From Polytrichum commune (taxonomy: Eukaryota; Streptophyta; Polytrichopsida; Polytrichales; Polytrichaceae): a stretch of 64,000 bases of DNA. Of the stretch, positions 23,061 to 34,745 are shown piece after piece. Position 1 is the first letter of the stretch; the number at the start of each line of letters is the position of its first letter. A program made the position numbers and the translations under genes. Where the stretch lies: positions 15,686,001-15,750,000 of the forward strand of contig OX485809.1 in NCBI GenBank assembly GCA_950295325.1, given 5' to 3'. The notes below the pieces were generated by a model, which saw only the letters and a program-made list of their open reading frames with translations, did no database searches and had not been told where the DNA came from.

Positions 23061-24438
23061 TTTAACAATTGCGATCCTTCTCATTCCTTAGTTTGATTTT
23101 CATGTGCCACCAAACCCAAATGCCCACTCAACTTTCAGGGTCAAAAAGACAATGCATCGCAATCCAATAACACCAACGGCGGATCACAAAAACAAATGGG
23201 AGAGCGTTGGACTCATTGACACTAAATCATTGCTAATCATAATCTAGGATTTGTAGTGTTAATCAATATAGTCTTCAAGGAGGATATCGCATAGCGTGTC
23301 ACAATTGGCAGCATGCTACATTGCACATGCCCCAACTTCACAAAAGTACCATTCAAGCTTTGGGATAGAAAGGGAAATGGGTACAGTGCAAACAATTTAT
23401 TATGTGTTTAGATTTCTATGCAAGGTGGATTACGATAACGAGAGGTTCATTTATGCTCCAACATACTCCTACAACAAGGTCATGCGACTACTTCAATGTG
23501 CTGGTGTTGTAAAGTGTGAGTAATGTCCCAAGTGTTGTGTTTAGTCGCATATTTGAAAATGTCAGTAAGTGACACGTATTGGTCTGGATTGTTATGATAA
23601 AAATCAACAATGGACTTGTAGTTTGCAAGTATCTATGATACTAGGCCCCATTCATTCTTGTTCATTCAAAGCGTCAGTATTTTAAGATGATAAAAGTGAA
23701 AGTAAATGAATGCTTAATTTAGTACATGAACCCTAAAAATGTTCACATTTATTAAATTTGACTTTATCTCTCACATATTATCGCTCACAGCTCATGTGTT
23801 ACCACTCACTGCTCATTGCTTATATCTTAGCTTCCCTCTAGGCTACATGTATGCTTTGGTAACATGAGAAATAGCTCCACACATTTAATAGTAAGCAGAT
23901 AAGTGGCCCTAAATTCGTATTTGCAATCTAGATTAGCCACACACAACACAAATTAAGTTGGGGGATGAAGTTGTCATGATCAGATGACAAGCGAATATTA
24001 ATTAGTACAAAGAATGAGAGTGTATATTTGATGATTTATGGTCAATCTATCTATCGAATATCTAATTTTTGAAGACCTAAAGGCATGTTTGTGTAGACCC
24101 TCATGCATATGAAAAATCATGTTAATCTCTCTATTTTATATTTTAAAAAATGATTTATATATAGCAAAGAAGTAACAATACCCTTATTTACATCCTATAT
24201 ACACCTTTTCCATGCCTATGTGGGATCGAATGAACATGAAGACTTGACCAAAAAATGTTATTATTTGAGTGGTGAGTATTGAGTGATGAATAATAAATTA
24301 TATGCAACGAGGGTGGAATTATCTTCTAAAATACACGTTCTCAATATCCTAGAACCATGGTAAGTTGGTATGAAATTGTTAAACATGGTGGTTGGCTCAA
24401 ACAACATATAATCCTTGATATATATTTCTCCTTTGAAA

Positions 24439-24777
24439 CTCGGGGGGGGGGGGGCAGTGTATTAAAAAGTTAAGGATATAGGTGCGAACAACCACTATTT
24501 TATAGGGGGGTATTACTTTCAATTCTCTTCTTTTTCTCACATGCTATCATTATGTAAATTTCTACTTTGGGTTAATAGAAAAATGTCTTGCATTATTTAT
24601 AATTCCAAATTACCTATTATTCCATACCCTATAGTACTTTAAAGATGTCCAGTGACATTTTTGATACCCTATATTACTCTTAAATCCATTGATAATTTTT
24701 TGCCCCCATGTTTTTAAAATACCCTATCATTTGTTCGCACGTATATTGCTACTCCAACCAATGACTACCCCCCCGAG
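24439..24777 (-). mobile_element. hAT-like MITE with poly-G/poly-C termini, copy B (inverted)
   Basis: Starts CTC followed by ~13 G and ends CCCCCCCGAG. It is flanked by an exact 8-bp duplication CTTTGAAA (24431-24438 and 24778-24785). The 339-bp body is the reverse complement of copy A (for example CCAATGACTACCC at its right end). The right C tract is shorter (about 7) than in the other copies. Confidence 0.85.
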
Positions 24778-25026
24778 CTTTGAAACCACTCTAAACATCG
24801 TATTTAGGAAAAGTGCGCCAAAGTAAGTGTATTATTGTTCCTATAAATGTATCGTAATTTCTGCACATTCGGTTTCAATGAACAAGTTTGAATATTATTG
24901 TGTATTTGTAGCAGAGGGTTTTGTATTTTGTAGCATCAACTAGTACCATTGAATACAATAAAAATAAAGATAATCAATTACGTGGTTTAACACATTAATA
25001 TTGTTGAGTGAGTACAACTATGTTTA

Positions 25027-25403
25027 TTATCCCAATCAGTGTGTGTGGTATCAATTCCCAAAACAAGGACTATTTTGCAAGGTCTCAAAATTTAGTAAGG
25101 GTTGAAAATTTTACTAAGTGATACTAAATCCATGAATACATGCTCATTTACCATACATTTCAAGAAACTTAATGCATCCTCAAAGGTGCTTGTAGAGTGA
25201 TGAAACAAACCATATGCAAACACAAGCTTGTTGGTGAAAGTGCCATGATGAATAGTGCCAATGCATTTAGTGAATAGTGTCAGAATGAACAATGCCTCCT
25301 ACATCTTTTGGTGACACTAATTTCATAACATGTAGAAGTTGAATATCATCTTCATTGATTTCCCACACTCATTATTAGCCCTCCCTCACTAATTAGGATA
25401 ATC
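25027..25403 (+). mobile_element. MITE, TTATCCC family, longer subtype, copy 3
   Basis: Starts TTATCCCAATCAGTG and ends CACTAATTAGGATAA, followed by TCA (TTA precedes, so the duplication is imperfect). The 377-bp body matches 61573-61910 in the same orientation (TTCCCAAAACAA, TTTCAAGAAA, GGTGCTTGTAGAGTGA, TTAGCCCTCCCTCACTAATT) but not the short subtype at 6041 and 10708. Confidence 0.6.
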
Positions 25404-26512
25404 AGTGTGTAGATTTCATTGACAAATATGAATGCCTACTTTGATTAAAAATAGGTACCTAATAGTCATTTTGACAGTTTATACAAGTAGGTTTATGACA
25501 TCTCCAAAACCGTAATATCTTCAAAATCAATGAGCTTGATATCAGTTGTAAACTAAACTTGGTTGATATCAACAAAAATGTCACGTGTGAAAGAAAAATT
25601 TGATCAAGACATAAGATAAAGTCCAATATAGAATACTCATAGCTAAGGGCCACTTTGCCCTATCACTCTGGTTTGATTCTTGAGTTCACCAATCTCTTGA
25701 ATTCTCTAGCCACAGATAATAGTACAAACATGTAATGAGAGCTTAATAAATCAAACTCTCAATGACAAATGATGAGGTAATTTAGTATTTCAGACCAAGG
25801 AATCACTTCTTCATTGGAGATTGAGAAAAAAAAAAACCTAATGATAAGATAAAATACTTGCAGTCCAGTACAAACACCTTGGATTCAATATAATTACCCC
25901 GAGCACCAAACATTTGACTAGGTTAATGTATTTCACACACACATACTTCAAAACACACTTGTGTTTTATATTTTAATTCTCATTGAAAATCCAACAGAGT
26001 CATGGCATTACAAAGGGTAAGTTTTGGGCTCCCTTCTTCTAGACTTCCTTAGCCTTAAATAATTTTTCTAAAACACATGTGTAGATATCAAAGTTTAGAT
26101 CCATTCCTAACACGCTATGGTCTTTCTTATCTCTACTTCATGGAATTTAAGACAAAAACCTATTCATACCTACTTATTTGGACTTTTCTAGTTCATATGA
26201 AATTACGTTAACAATTGGATCTTATTTAGGCTTAACCAAAACAAAAAAACTGACACCACATTGCTATTGTTTATTTTTGAGCTACTGCTTTAGGGTTTTT
26301 GGGTGTTGCTTTTTTTCTTGTGCCAAGTGTTTTCTTTTTAGGTGCGCTCAAAATTTGTGTGTCTTCTTTTTCACCTACTTTTATGACATCATATTCTAGC
26401 ATATATTATCCTTTCTCGCTTTCAATATTTGTGCCTCAAATATCAAAAATATTGAAATCCTCTACTTAAAAATGAAATGGCCAAAATGCCCTTTATGATA
26501 TTTTAGGAGGGG

Positions 26513-26540
<28 letters not shown>
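26513..26540 (+). repeat. Poly-A tract, 28 bases
   Basis: Uninterrupted run of 28 A. It could be a retroposon tail or simple expansion; no retroposon body was recognised upstream. A (GAAA)n microsatellite follows at about 26695-26720. Confidence 0.8.
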
Positions 26541-26544
<4 letters not shown>

Positions 26545-26864
26545 TTGGAGACATGATATCCTCTTCTCTACTTTCCAAAAATTGGTTTTCAAAAAAACCC
26601 TTCATTTTGATCACAACAACCCTAATATTTCAATAATGTATATATTATACACCACAAATGAGAAGATACAATCAAACAATAATGAAAGGCAAGAAAGAAA
26701 GAAAGAAAGAAAGAAAAGAAGAAGACATTACACCTTCTCCACCATCTAGGGCTAAAAACGACTCTTTTCGTCTAACAGTTTAGATCTTGTCAGAATTTTC
26801 ATAATTTATGTGAAAAGTTCTCACGACTTATGTTGAGAATTGATTCGAGCAAAAAGCTAGACCC

Positions 26865-27055
26865 AACTCTCAACACAAGTCCCGTACCTCACCTTTAAAA
26901 AATGTTGCCATGTTGACATCCACGTCATACTTGGGACTTAAGACTTTGGACCCCATGTGAAGTGGTAAGTCCCAACTTTCATGCTCTCAACGGCTGAGAT
27001 TGCTCGGATTGACCTCAAGTGAGTTGGGACTTAGGACTTGACACCGGCCTTAAGA
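26865..27055. repeat. Dispersed repeat pair, arm 1 (inverse of 33360-33565)
   Basis: The segment is the reverse complement of 33360-33565 with moderate divergence. Shared blocks on one strand include CATACTTGG followed by ACTTA, GTGGTAAGTCCCAACTT, GAGATTGC and TTGGGACTTAGGACTTG. It is rich in the word AAGTCCCAA and its inverse near both ends, so it may be a foldback element. Confidence 0.55.
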
Positions 27056-27804
27056 GTTCAACTGCAACCATTGATCCATTAGAGAAAAGATGGATTCTCT
27101 GCTAGGCTACCAAAATTGATTGGATGGGGATTTTTGTAAAATTTAAGTTTGTATGTACTTATAAGAAAAGGATTCGTGTTTCCCCAATATTTCCATTCCA
27201 GCTTGCACACTGGTCCTTGTACACTCGATACACTTACCATTGGACAATGACATGAAGTACTTCTATGATTGACCTTATGCTTCTATATCTTGCAAACTTC
27301 ACACAAGATGGAGACCTTATTAGAATTTAGAAATATATGTAAAGTAAAGTGGATGAAATCATGGGAATAGGTCCAAAGCAGGAATTTATGGGCATTAATA
27401 CAAAGTCATCCAAGTTTTCTTAATGCTTAAGTTATCATCCACAAGGAATAGTGTCGGAGCTATTTAAAATCACCTTTCTAGTTTTACATCCTACTAGGAT
27501 GGGTGGGCCAAGCTAGCTTGCATAGGCTAACCCATAATTTAGGATAGTGAGTCTCATGCACACACCCTTTTCTAGATTCTAAAATCTTCTCAAAGTTTGA
27601 GAAGTGACAATAGAAAGTCCCAATATTTGTACCAACTTTCAAAGTAGGTTCCAAAACACAATGAGCTGGCAAGCTCTTTATAGAAATTTTATTCAGAAAG
27701 TGTCAAACCCACAATTTGTCCCTCTTTGAGACTCTTTGAAGGACTTTATGTATAACTTCTATTATGTCCCCATTATGTCACAATCTATGTACTTTAACAA
27801 GCAT

Positions 27805-27917
27805 GCATAGCCTTCAATAAATATCTTCGTACATGTCAACTTGTGGGACCTTCCAAAGAGTCCCATAATTTCTCTAATGATATTTGACAAGATGCTCTCA
27901 CCGTCAAACCCTTGTGT
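27805..27917 (+). repeat. Direct repeat of ~112 bp, first copy
   Basis: Repeated at 28416-28527 with high identity (CATAGCCTTCAATAA, CATGTCAACTTGTG, ATGATATTTGACAAGATGCT, CCGTCAAACCCTTGTG). The copies are 611 bp apart, with unrelated sequence between them. Confidence 0.8.
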
Positions 27918-28587
27918 AGGGGCGCATTTATTTTAAATTCATTTTGAAATATGCACTTTGATTGGCAAATGTTGAAGCTTTATTTTTATTTTTATTAGAA
28001 ATTCACTACTACAATCAATCCAAGCCATTAGGGTGAATATAGACACGCGTAAATTCGTCAATTGTCCCATATTATCATATAGCATTAGTACATTTAAACT
28101 CAACGGCAGTGCTTGAGCCCTAAGCCCTACCACACAAACTTGCAAATACCAGAATATAGATTCGGCGGGGGACGTTCGAAGCGTAATCTTGAATCAACAC
28201 TTGGACGGAGTAGAGCTCGGAGAATTGATCCTAGAAGAAGGGAATGTTTTCGACAATGATTTGCCATAAAGGACCCTCACAAATTGATGTCTTCGATGAT
28301 TCTCAAAAAATCATTAAAAATGTTTTGAAATATTTTTAAATTGATTTCATAATGCCGCCTCCGACCTCGAGAATGAAAGAATGCAACACTACCCTTGTGA
28401 CAAGTATGCTAGCATCCATAGCCTTCAATAAACATCTTCCTGCATGTCAACTTGTGAGACCTTCCAAAGAGTCCATCATTTCTCTTAATGATATTTGACA
28501 AGATGCTCTGACCGTCAAACCCTTGTGACAAGGATGCTGCTGAAATGCGGAGGAGATACCGAATTGCATGAGCTCGATCTGCATTCA

Positions 28588-28681
28588 GGGCCACTTCACA
28601 CACGCGCCAAGAGCCGTGACGATGAAATTGTGAGAGCCCAAAAGAAAGTGTCCCAAGGCCATCTAAAGACACCTCCAAGAT
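28588..28681 (+). mobile_element. Harbinger-like MITE, 5' fragment
   Basis: GGGCCACTTCACACACGCGCC and the next ~75 bases match the left end of the family copies at 29888 and 33856. The right part is missing. It lies ~0.4 kb upstream of the ATP-grasp pseudogene and follows directly on the second copy of the 112-bp direct repeat. Confidence 0.7.
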
Positions 28682-29100
28682 TACCGTTTCAGGGCCTCGT
28701 CTGGATTTACTAGGGTGGTTGCATTCTCTCTTCACCCAGGTGGAAGCTCCATGGTGTATATTGTTCATTTCTCGGATCGATGGTTCGTGTTGAATTCCAG
28801 AATGTAGTTACATCGGATACCGTTGTGTATGGTTGAGTACTGCATTACATTGTTACTGTAGAGGTTGTGACTTAGATGATGAGCTTGTCTCAAGTAGAGT
28901 CTACTGATGATCAGCACTTGCCAGGTGGTTTGAACTTGTGAGTTATATCGTCTAGCTTAGCAGTCAAATCTCGAAATGAAAATCAATGAAGCATGATGAA
29001 GTTTGCGAACCCTGTCATTGAGGATTCCCGAGATCAGGAATCTAATTCTTGTGTGTTCTCTTGTCAGTATCTGCGAGGATAGGAATTGGCCAGTTGCATC

Positions 29101-31455
29101 ATGCGGATCTGCGTTTTCCAATTTTCGTACGACGGCGCCAACAACGCACTTGAGGAGGTCGATCACTCGTTTCCAGACCCAGCCATGTTCACGTCGCAGC
29201 ACGAATTCCACCATCGCTACACCCACAAAGCAACCGCAGCCGCGGAGATCGACGCTGCTGTGGCCGAAGGCTTCGATATGTACTTCGACTTCCTTCATGG
29301 GGAGCCAGCACGAGGACACCGTGGCGGGACTGGACACCATCCGTCACCTCGAGTCACTCGGCCTTCCGATCGTCGGCCTCACCAGCAAAACTTTGAGCCG
29401 CTCAAAGCTGGACTTTGAAGCCGCGGCTCCCAAAGCTGGATGACCGGTGCCGGCCTTCGGCAGTGACGTGAACTTCCCGGTGTTCATCAAACCCGCCAAG
29501 ATGTGCGCCAGCATGTTCATCAACGAAAACTCCGTCTGCCACGACCAACATGAGCGCGACAAGCAGCTTCAACGCGTAAACGAGAATCTCTCCGCTGGCC
29601 GGAAGGAGGCATCGCCAGCACTACCCCCAAGGGCAACACCAACAGCCATAGCATCGGCCACTGCAACGGTGCCGGTGAAGTGAAGTTTGTGAACAATCAC
29701 GATGGCATTGTGGTGCAGGAGTACATCCCAGGGCGGGATTCCTCGGTGGTCGTGATTGAGATGGGCAACACCCCAGTGGCCCAGAATCCAACCAAGTACC
29801 GGCCGTTCCCAGCTGAGAAAGCGGAGGCAGGCATGGACTACATGGCAGTCGACGTGAAGTTCTACAAGGAGCTCAGTGAGGAGCTCAGGGCCACTTCACA
29901 CACGAGCCAAGAGCCGTGACCATGAAATTGTGACAGCCCAAAAGGAAGTGTTCCAAGGGCCGTCCCAACTCACCTCCAAAATCATGTAGTGTGGTCATGG
30001 ACTTTCAAGTGTAGTTTGAAGCCATACGTAACCGAGCCCTCAACCAAATGCTATTTCAATGAATTTCTATTCATGCGGGTCCTCACACATGATAAAATAG
30101 AATAAATCAACGGTTGTGAGTGTTTGGAGTGCCATGGTCTCCCGCTTTTGTGGTAGACCTGCCTCCAAGAGGTCGTTTTTGAATTTAGTCCAAGTGACCA
30201 TGAAGCATGATCCATTCGATACCATGTAGGAATCCCATGTTTGACTTTACATTCATCTTGCATTCACATACTCTGTCGGTCCCTCACGCATGAAGCGGCG
30301 AACTTGGACCGGCTCAGCCTTTTCAACCAATGAGAGTGCTTGAAGTGTAATGGTCACAGGCTCTCAGTCTCGTGTGTGAAGTGGCACTCAGTAAGGAGCT
30401 CCGTGTCCGCTCGGAGGATCCTGTGCTGTTTGACATGTTGCGAGATTTGGCGGAGAAAGCGTGGCATGTGAGCGGAATGCATGGAAGTAGCTGATGCAAT
30501 GTGGATATCTGGTCCGTGGCGGTGATGGGAAGCCTTTCATTCATTCTCGGGGCCAACCTTATGTGTTCTTACGTTGGGAGCACGAGTGGGGGGATTTGGT
30601 GATCCGGGAAAACGTTTCCTTCCTGGCGGCCACCGGGCCCTTATTAATGTGCTGATCACCACCAAAGTGCTGCTGCTGCAGATTGGGAAGTACAAGGCCG
30701 CCGTCAACGCCGTCGCAGGTAACAAGGATACATACCATGCCATCGCCTCGTCTATCTCTTCAACAGTCTGCAATTTTCAAATTCAGAACTTGACATTATT
30801 CCGGCCCTTGGCAGATGTTTTCGACTCATTTTATCCAGGTTATACTGGAATGGGGGAATTGGGTTTGCTTAAACTTCACGAGTCCTTAATTAGCTGAGCG
30901 GTTTGCTTTCTCCGGCACTCTCTTCGAATCGGCCTCCAGAACAGGCGCGTTTGGGTCGTGAGTTGCACGATCGAGCATCAAAAGAAACACGGAGCTCAAA
31001 AACCTTAGTGCAATCATCGGTAACGACATCTCCCCAGGAATGGTGCGAAATAACCCTCGCCCAGAGGTGTACAAGGAAGTCGTAATTGGACCCCTTCAAG
31101 AGGTAATCATGGACACAAACGAACACTTCGACCACATCGCTTGCATGTCGGGCCGGGGTTGCAGTACCTGGACGAGGTGACGCTATCGGTTGTGCTGGCC
31201 AGGATATTCCAACTGGCACGATCATCGGTGACGTTCACGGTGGATGAGATTCCGGACTGTTACAATTCTGCCTTGAAGCAGGCATGCATAGAGCAAATAT
31301 ATAACCATTTGCAGGTGATGGATGGGTTCGGGATTCCCAGAGGATGGAGGCTGGCTCATCGCAAACAATACCTCAACGGATGGAAGTCCCCGAACACAGG
31401 ATTTGTGGTGGCCCTAGCCTCGATGTCTTTCGATTTGAAGCACTTCAACCAGTAA
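29101..31455 (+). pseudogene. Broken ATP-grasp ligase gene, D-Ala-D-Ala ligase type
   Basis: The frame opens with ATG at 29101 (MRICVFQFSYDGANNALEEV). After a frameshift near 29300 it continues as HLESLGLPIVGLTSKTLSRS. A TGA stop lies at 29441-29443. Next come FPVFIKPAKMCASMFINE (ATP-grasp lysine region) and VVQEYIPGRDSSVVVIEMGN (ATP-grasp core). A 500-bp MITE interrupts at 29888-30387. Then follow SEDPVLFDMLRDLAEKAW, a TGA at 30492, CNVDI with a DGKPF-like piece, and GGHRALINVLITTK. A further open piece runs 31141-31455 and its link to the gene is uncertain. ATP-grasp ligases join a carboxylate to an amine using ATP; this order resembles D-Ala-D-Ala ligases. It is richer in G+C than its surroundings and shows no clear introns. 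Stops, shifts and the insertion make it non-functional. Confidence 0.6.
29888..30387 (+). mobile_element. Harbinger-like MITE inserted in the ATP-grasp pseudogene
   Basis: 500 bp, GGGCCACTTCACACACGAG at the left and CTCGTGTGTGAAGTGGCAC at the right, flanked by TCA at 29885-29887 and 30388-30390. Removing the element and one TCA leaves the host reading frame continuous across the junction (SEEL then KELRVRSED), so insertion hit coding sequence directly. A 3-bp duplication and GGGCC-type ends fit PIF/Harbinger (Tourist-like) elements, although TCA is not the classic TWA. Confidence 0.85.
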
Positions 31456-31614
31456 TTGTCACCGTCACTTAGCCGCGGCGGTTACTTGTGCAACCTATGC
31501 TATGTGTCTTCATGGAGTTGTGGCCACACACACACAAGGGAAGAGAGAGACCATTTGAGCGAACTGGGAAATTACTTGTAAAATGAGATCCCATTCGGGT
31601 TTTGGCTTAAATAA

Positions 31615-31838
31615 AGGCCACTTCGCACACGAGCCAAGAGCCTTGACCATGACATTGTGAGAGCCCAAAAGAAAGTGTCCAAAGGCCGTCCCAACACACC
31701 TCCAAAATCATGTAGTGTGGCCACGGATCCTTGAGTGTGGTGTGAAGCCATATGTGACCGGGCACTCGACCAAATGTTATTTCAATGAATTTCTATTCAT
31801 CCGGGCCCTCACACATGATAAAATCAAATAAATCAACC
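31615..31838 (+). mobile_element. Harbinger-like MITE, 5' half
   Basis: Begins AGGCCACTTCGCACACGAGCC and matches the family for ~225 bp (GAAAGTGTCCAAAGGCCGTC, TTTCAATGAATTTCTATTCA, ACACATGATAAAAT), then stops in the family's middle. The right terminus is absent. It lies just past the end of the ATP-grasp pseudogene region. Confidence 0.75.
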
Positions 31839-32989
31839 AATTTTAGAGGAACTTGTAGAATGTATCCCAGTTTAACGAACAAAAACTGGAAGATATCAAC
31901 ATGTAGTAGATGGTTAGATTTGGAAGCACTAGCATATCGATAGATTATGTCCAAAAATCTCCTTGGGCGTTGGAATATCCTTGTGCACATGCATTACAAT
32001 ATCAAAAAGTAATGAAAGCGGTGAAAATATCTAAATGTTGCCGTTCTATGCACATGCTCACATGCCTAGAAGTATGGATTGTTGTGTTAATCTTTAATGT
32101 TAGTGATTCCAAAATTTGCAATGAAATGAAATTCAGGAAAAGTTCAAAAAATTCAGGAAGTCGAAAAGGCTACCGGGATTGAAAGTACATCAGGATGGTT
32201 TCAAAAAACCAACTAATTCTTTAGAGTGCAGTAGCCTCCGTGAAATAGAGGCTAATGTTAACTGATCAATCTAATTGAAAGAAAGACTTGTAAGTCTCAG
32301 TTCGATCCAGCAGTGACACTCATGAAGGTAAGTGGGGTAAAAGGACATCCCATCTTCTGTATACTGCTGTGCTAGTTTAACAATGGCATGTGCAGGACTC
32401 TGCATAGTTTTACAATACCCGAATGAAGGTACCCAACTCTCGATGCCGATGCCTATGGGGTCAGTAATTTGAAATATATATTCTAATCACTTTAATGGCA
32501 CTTATGTGACATCACTTTTCCACCACATCGCGGATGCCTTCTTCGTTCAAGGAAACACGCCTCTTAGTTTGAGATACCAATGTTGAGTCCCGAAGCAAAA
32601 CTCATCAAAGGGTTGTTTTGGATCCCAAATTTTTTGGACCCATACCCCAATGTAAAATCACCCTTCAAGCAGGCATATCTTAAATGGTATTTTTTTCTTG
32701 CTCGCTATAGAATACGACTATGATTCACAAACCCTAAATTTTGGTTGATAAGAAAACGTAAATGAAGAAGCCAAATACAAACACACAGAAGTTTGCAACA
32801 TGCCCTTAAGTGCTATGGATTTCCAAAAGAGCCCACCTCCCAAAGGAGGCATAACACCCTATGTTGCATCACGGAATACCATGATCAGCATAAGGCTAAC
32901 GGGCTCACATTCATGTCGGTACTTAGATACATGCGTATTTTATTCTTTTTCTCTATTCTGAATTATCAAAAGATGATGGGCACACATGA

Positions 32990-33008
32990 ACCCCCCCCCC
33001 CCTCCTCC
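32990..33008. repeat. Poly-C tract
   Basis: About 12-13 C followed by TCCTCCC. No partner G tract nearby; recorded because such tracts mark element ends elsewhere in the window. Confidence 0.7.
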
Positions 33009-33359
33009 CAAATTTATGTTGCCTTTTGAATCTAGAATGGTTAACAAATTTGGAGCACATATCTTTTTGATGCCCGTTCTTAGATGCACACCTAACCGGT
33101 GCTCAAATTAGGCATGTCTATGTTAGATTATGTCACGTTATTTTTGTGTATGCCCACTTTTCATTTTCATTTTGTAGACGGATATGGGGATGGAAAACGG
33201 AGTTTGATGATGTTCAACATAATAGGGCTTGAAGCCATGATGGAAGAGTGCAAGTTCCACGTAGTGTGGAAGGCATTTGGACTTGTGAATCCCTACGCTT
33301 CCTTCTTATTTGTTTGCCCATGGTAGGGATGAACTTTAATTAGTTAAGTTGGGGCCGAC

Positions 33360-33565
33360 TTGATTACTTGAACCAAGTCCTAAGTCCCAAGCCACTTGAG
33401 TTGTCGATCCATGCAATCTCAACCATTGAGAACATGGAAGTTGGGACTTACCACTTTGCATGGGATCCCAAGCCCTAAGTTCCAAGTATGACATGGATGC
33501 CTATGTGACAATACTTTTTGGAGGTACAACTTGATACTTGTGTCGAGAATTGAAGCACAAAATCA
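33360..33565. repeat. Dispersed repeat pair, arm 2 (inverse of 26865-27055)
   Basis: Reverse complement of 26865-27055 with scattered differences: CAAGTCCTAAGTCCCAA at the left, AAGTTGGGACTTACCAC in the middle, ACTTGTGTCGAGAATTGA at the right. Confidence 0.55.
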
Positions 33566-33855
33566 AACTCATAAGTAAATCAAACCAACTTTTGTTTCTT
33601 TCCCTTCCCTAGACGTAACATGAATCAACGGTTCAACGTTGTGCCCATTTCCACCTCATGCCCATTGATGGAATCAATGTAAGCACCGTGTGGAAACGCT
33701 AAGGCGGCAAGATCGCAAGAGATTAGCAAGCTTAATTATGGGGGCAACCGGGTGGAGCAGGTACCGCAAGGCACACAATACCCTTGGCAACCAACATTGC
33801 CAATGTCACAAGGGAGGCTCCAAAGCCACCCTTGGGACTAGGTACTCGCCACTTA

Positions 33856-34355
33856 GGGCCACTTCACACACTAGCAAAAGAGCCGTGACCATGAAGTTGT
33901 GAGAGCCCAACAGAAAGTGTCCAAAGGCCGTCCCAACACACCTCCAACATCATGTATTGTGGTCACGGACCCTCAAGTGTAGTGTGAAGCCATATGTGAC
34001 CAAGTCCACAACCAAATATTATTTCAATGAGTTTCCATTCATGCAGGTCCTCACACATGATAAAATAGAATAAATCAACAGTTGTGAGCGTTCGGAGTGC
34101 TATGGTCTCCCGGTTTTGTGTGAGGCCTACCTCCAAAAGATGGTTTTTGAAAATAGTCCAAGTGACCATGAAACATCATCCATTCGATGCCATGTAGGAA
34201 TCCATGTAGACTTTACGTCTATCTTGCATTCACATACTCCGTTGGTCCCTCAAGCGTAGTGTGAAGCGAACTTGAACTGGCTCCGCCTTTTCCACCAATG
34301 AGAGTGCTTGAAGTGTAATGGTCACGGGCTCTCAGTCTCGTGTGTGAAGTGGCCC
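33856..34355 (+). mobile_element. Harbinger-like MITE, full copy with TTA duplication
   Basis: 500 bp between TTA (33853-33855) and TTA (34356-34358). Left end GGGCCACTTCACACACTAG, right end CTCGTGTGTGAAGTGGCCC. TTA is the classic PIF/Harbinger target, which supports the superfamily call for all copies. Same length and orientation as 29888-30387; differences are mainly single bases. Confidence 0.88.
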
Positions 34356-34745
34356 TTAGTTGGTGGGTTGCATTCTGAATCTAGTGTCGCAAATGAAATT
34401 CGGTATCTATTGGGGGTGGATCCAAGATGACGTAGAGCTCACCAAGATTGCGAAAAATGGACCAAAGGCTCGGGTGCTGGCAACAACTCGAAGATGGCTC
34501 AAATTGTTCTCCTTGGCTTGTTGCATCAACCTACTACTATATTGCTTGTCTCCTCGTTTTGGTTGTGCATATTTGGGTACTTCATCCAAGGTAGCATACG
34601 TGTTTTGTGCAATTTCATATACTCCCCTCTTGCATGGTCTCGCATTTGATTAATGTTATGAGAGATTGAAATTTGCAGTTAAATTTTGGTGCAAGTTCAA
34701 GAGTGTCGTGTGGACCTCAAATGGTGACATCAACAAATTGGGGTA

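Noticed and set aside
28409-28768. Minus-strand open frame of 119 codons
   Set aside because: It spans the direct repeat and the MITE fragment, so it is chimeric non-coding sequence.
32200-32330. Possible tRNA gene or SINE head (AGTTCGATCC word near 32300)
   Set aside because: No matching A box or cloverleaf arms were found around the B-box-like word.
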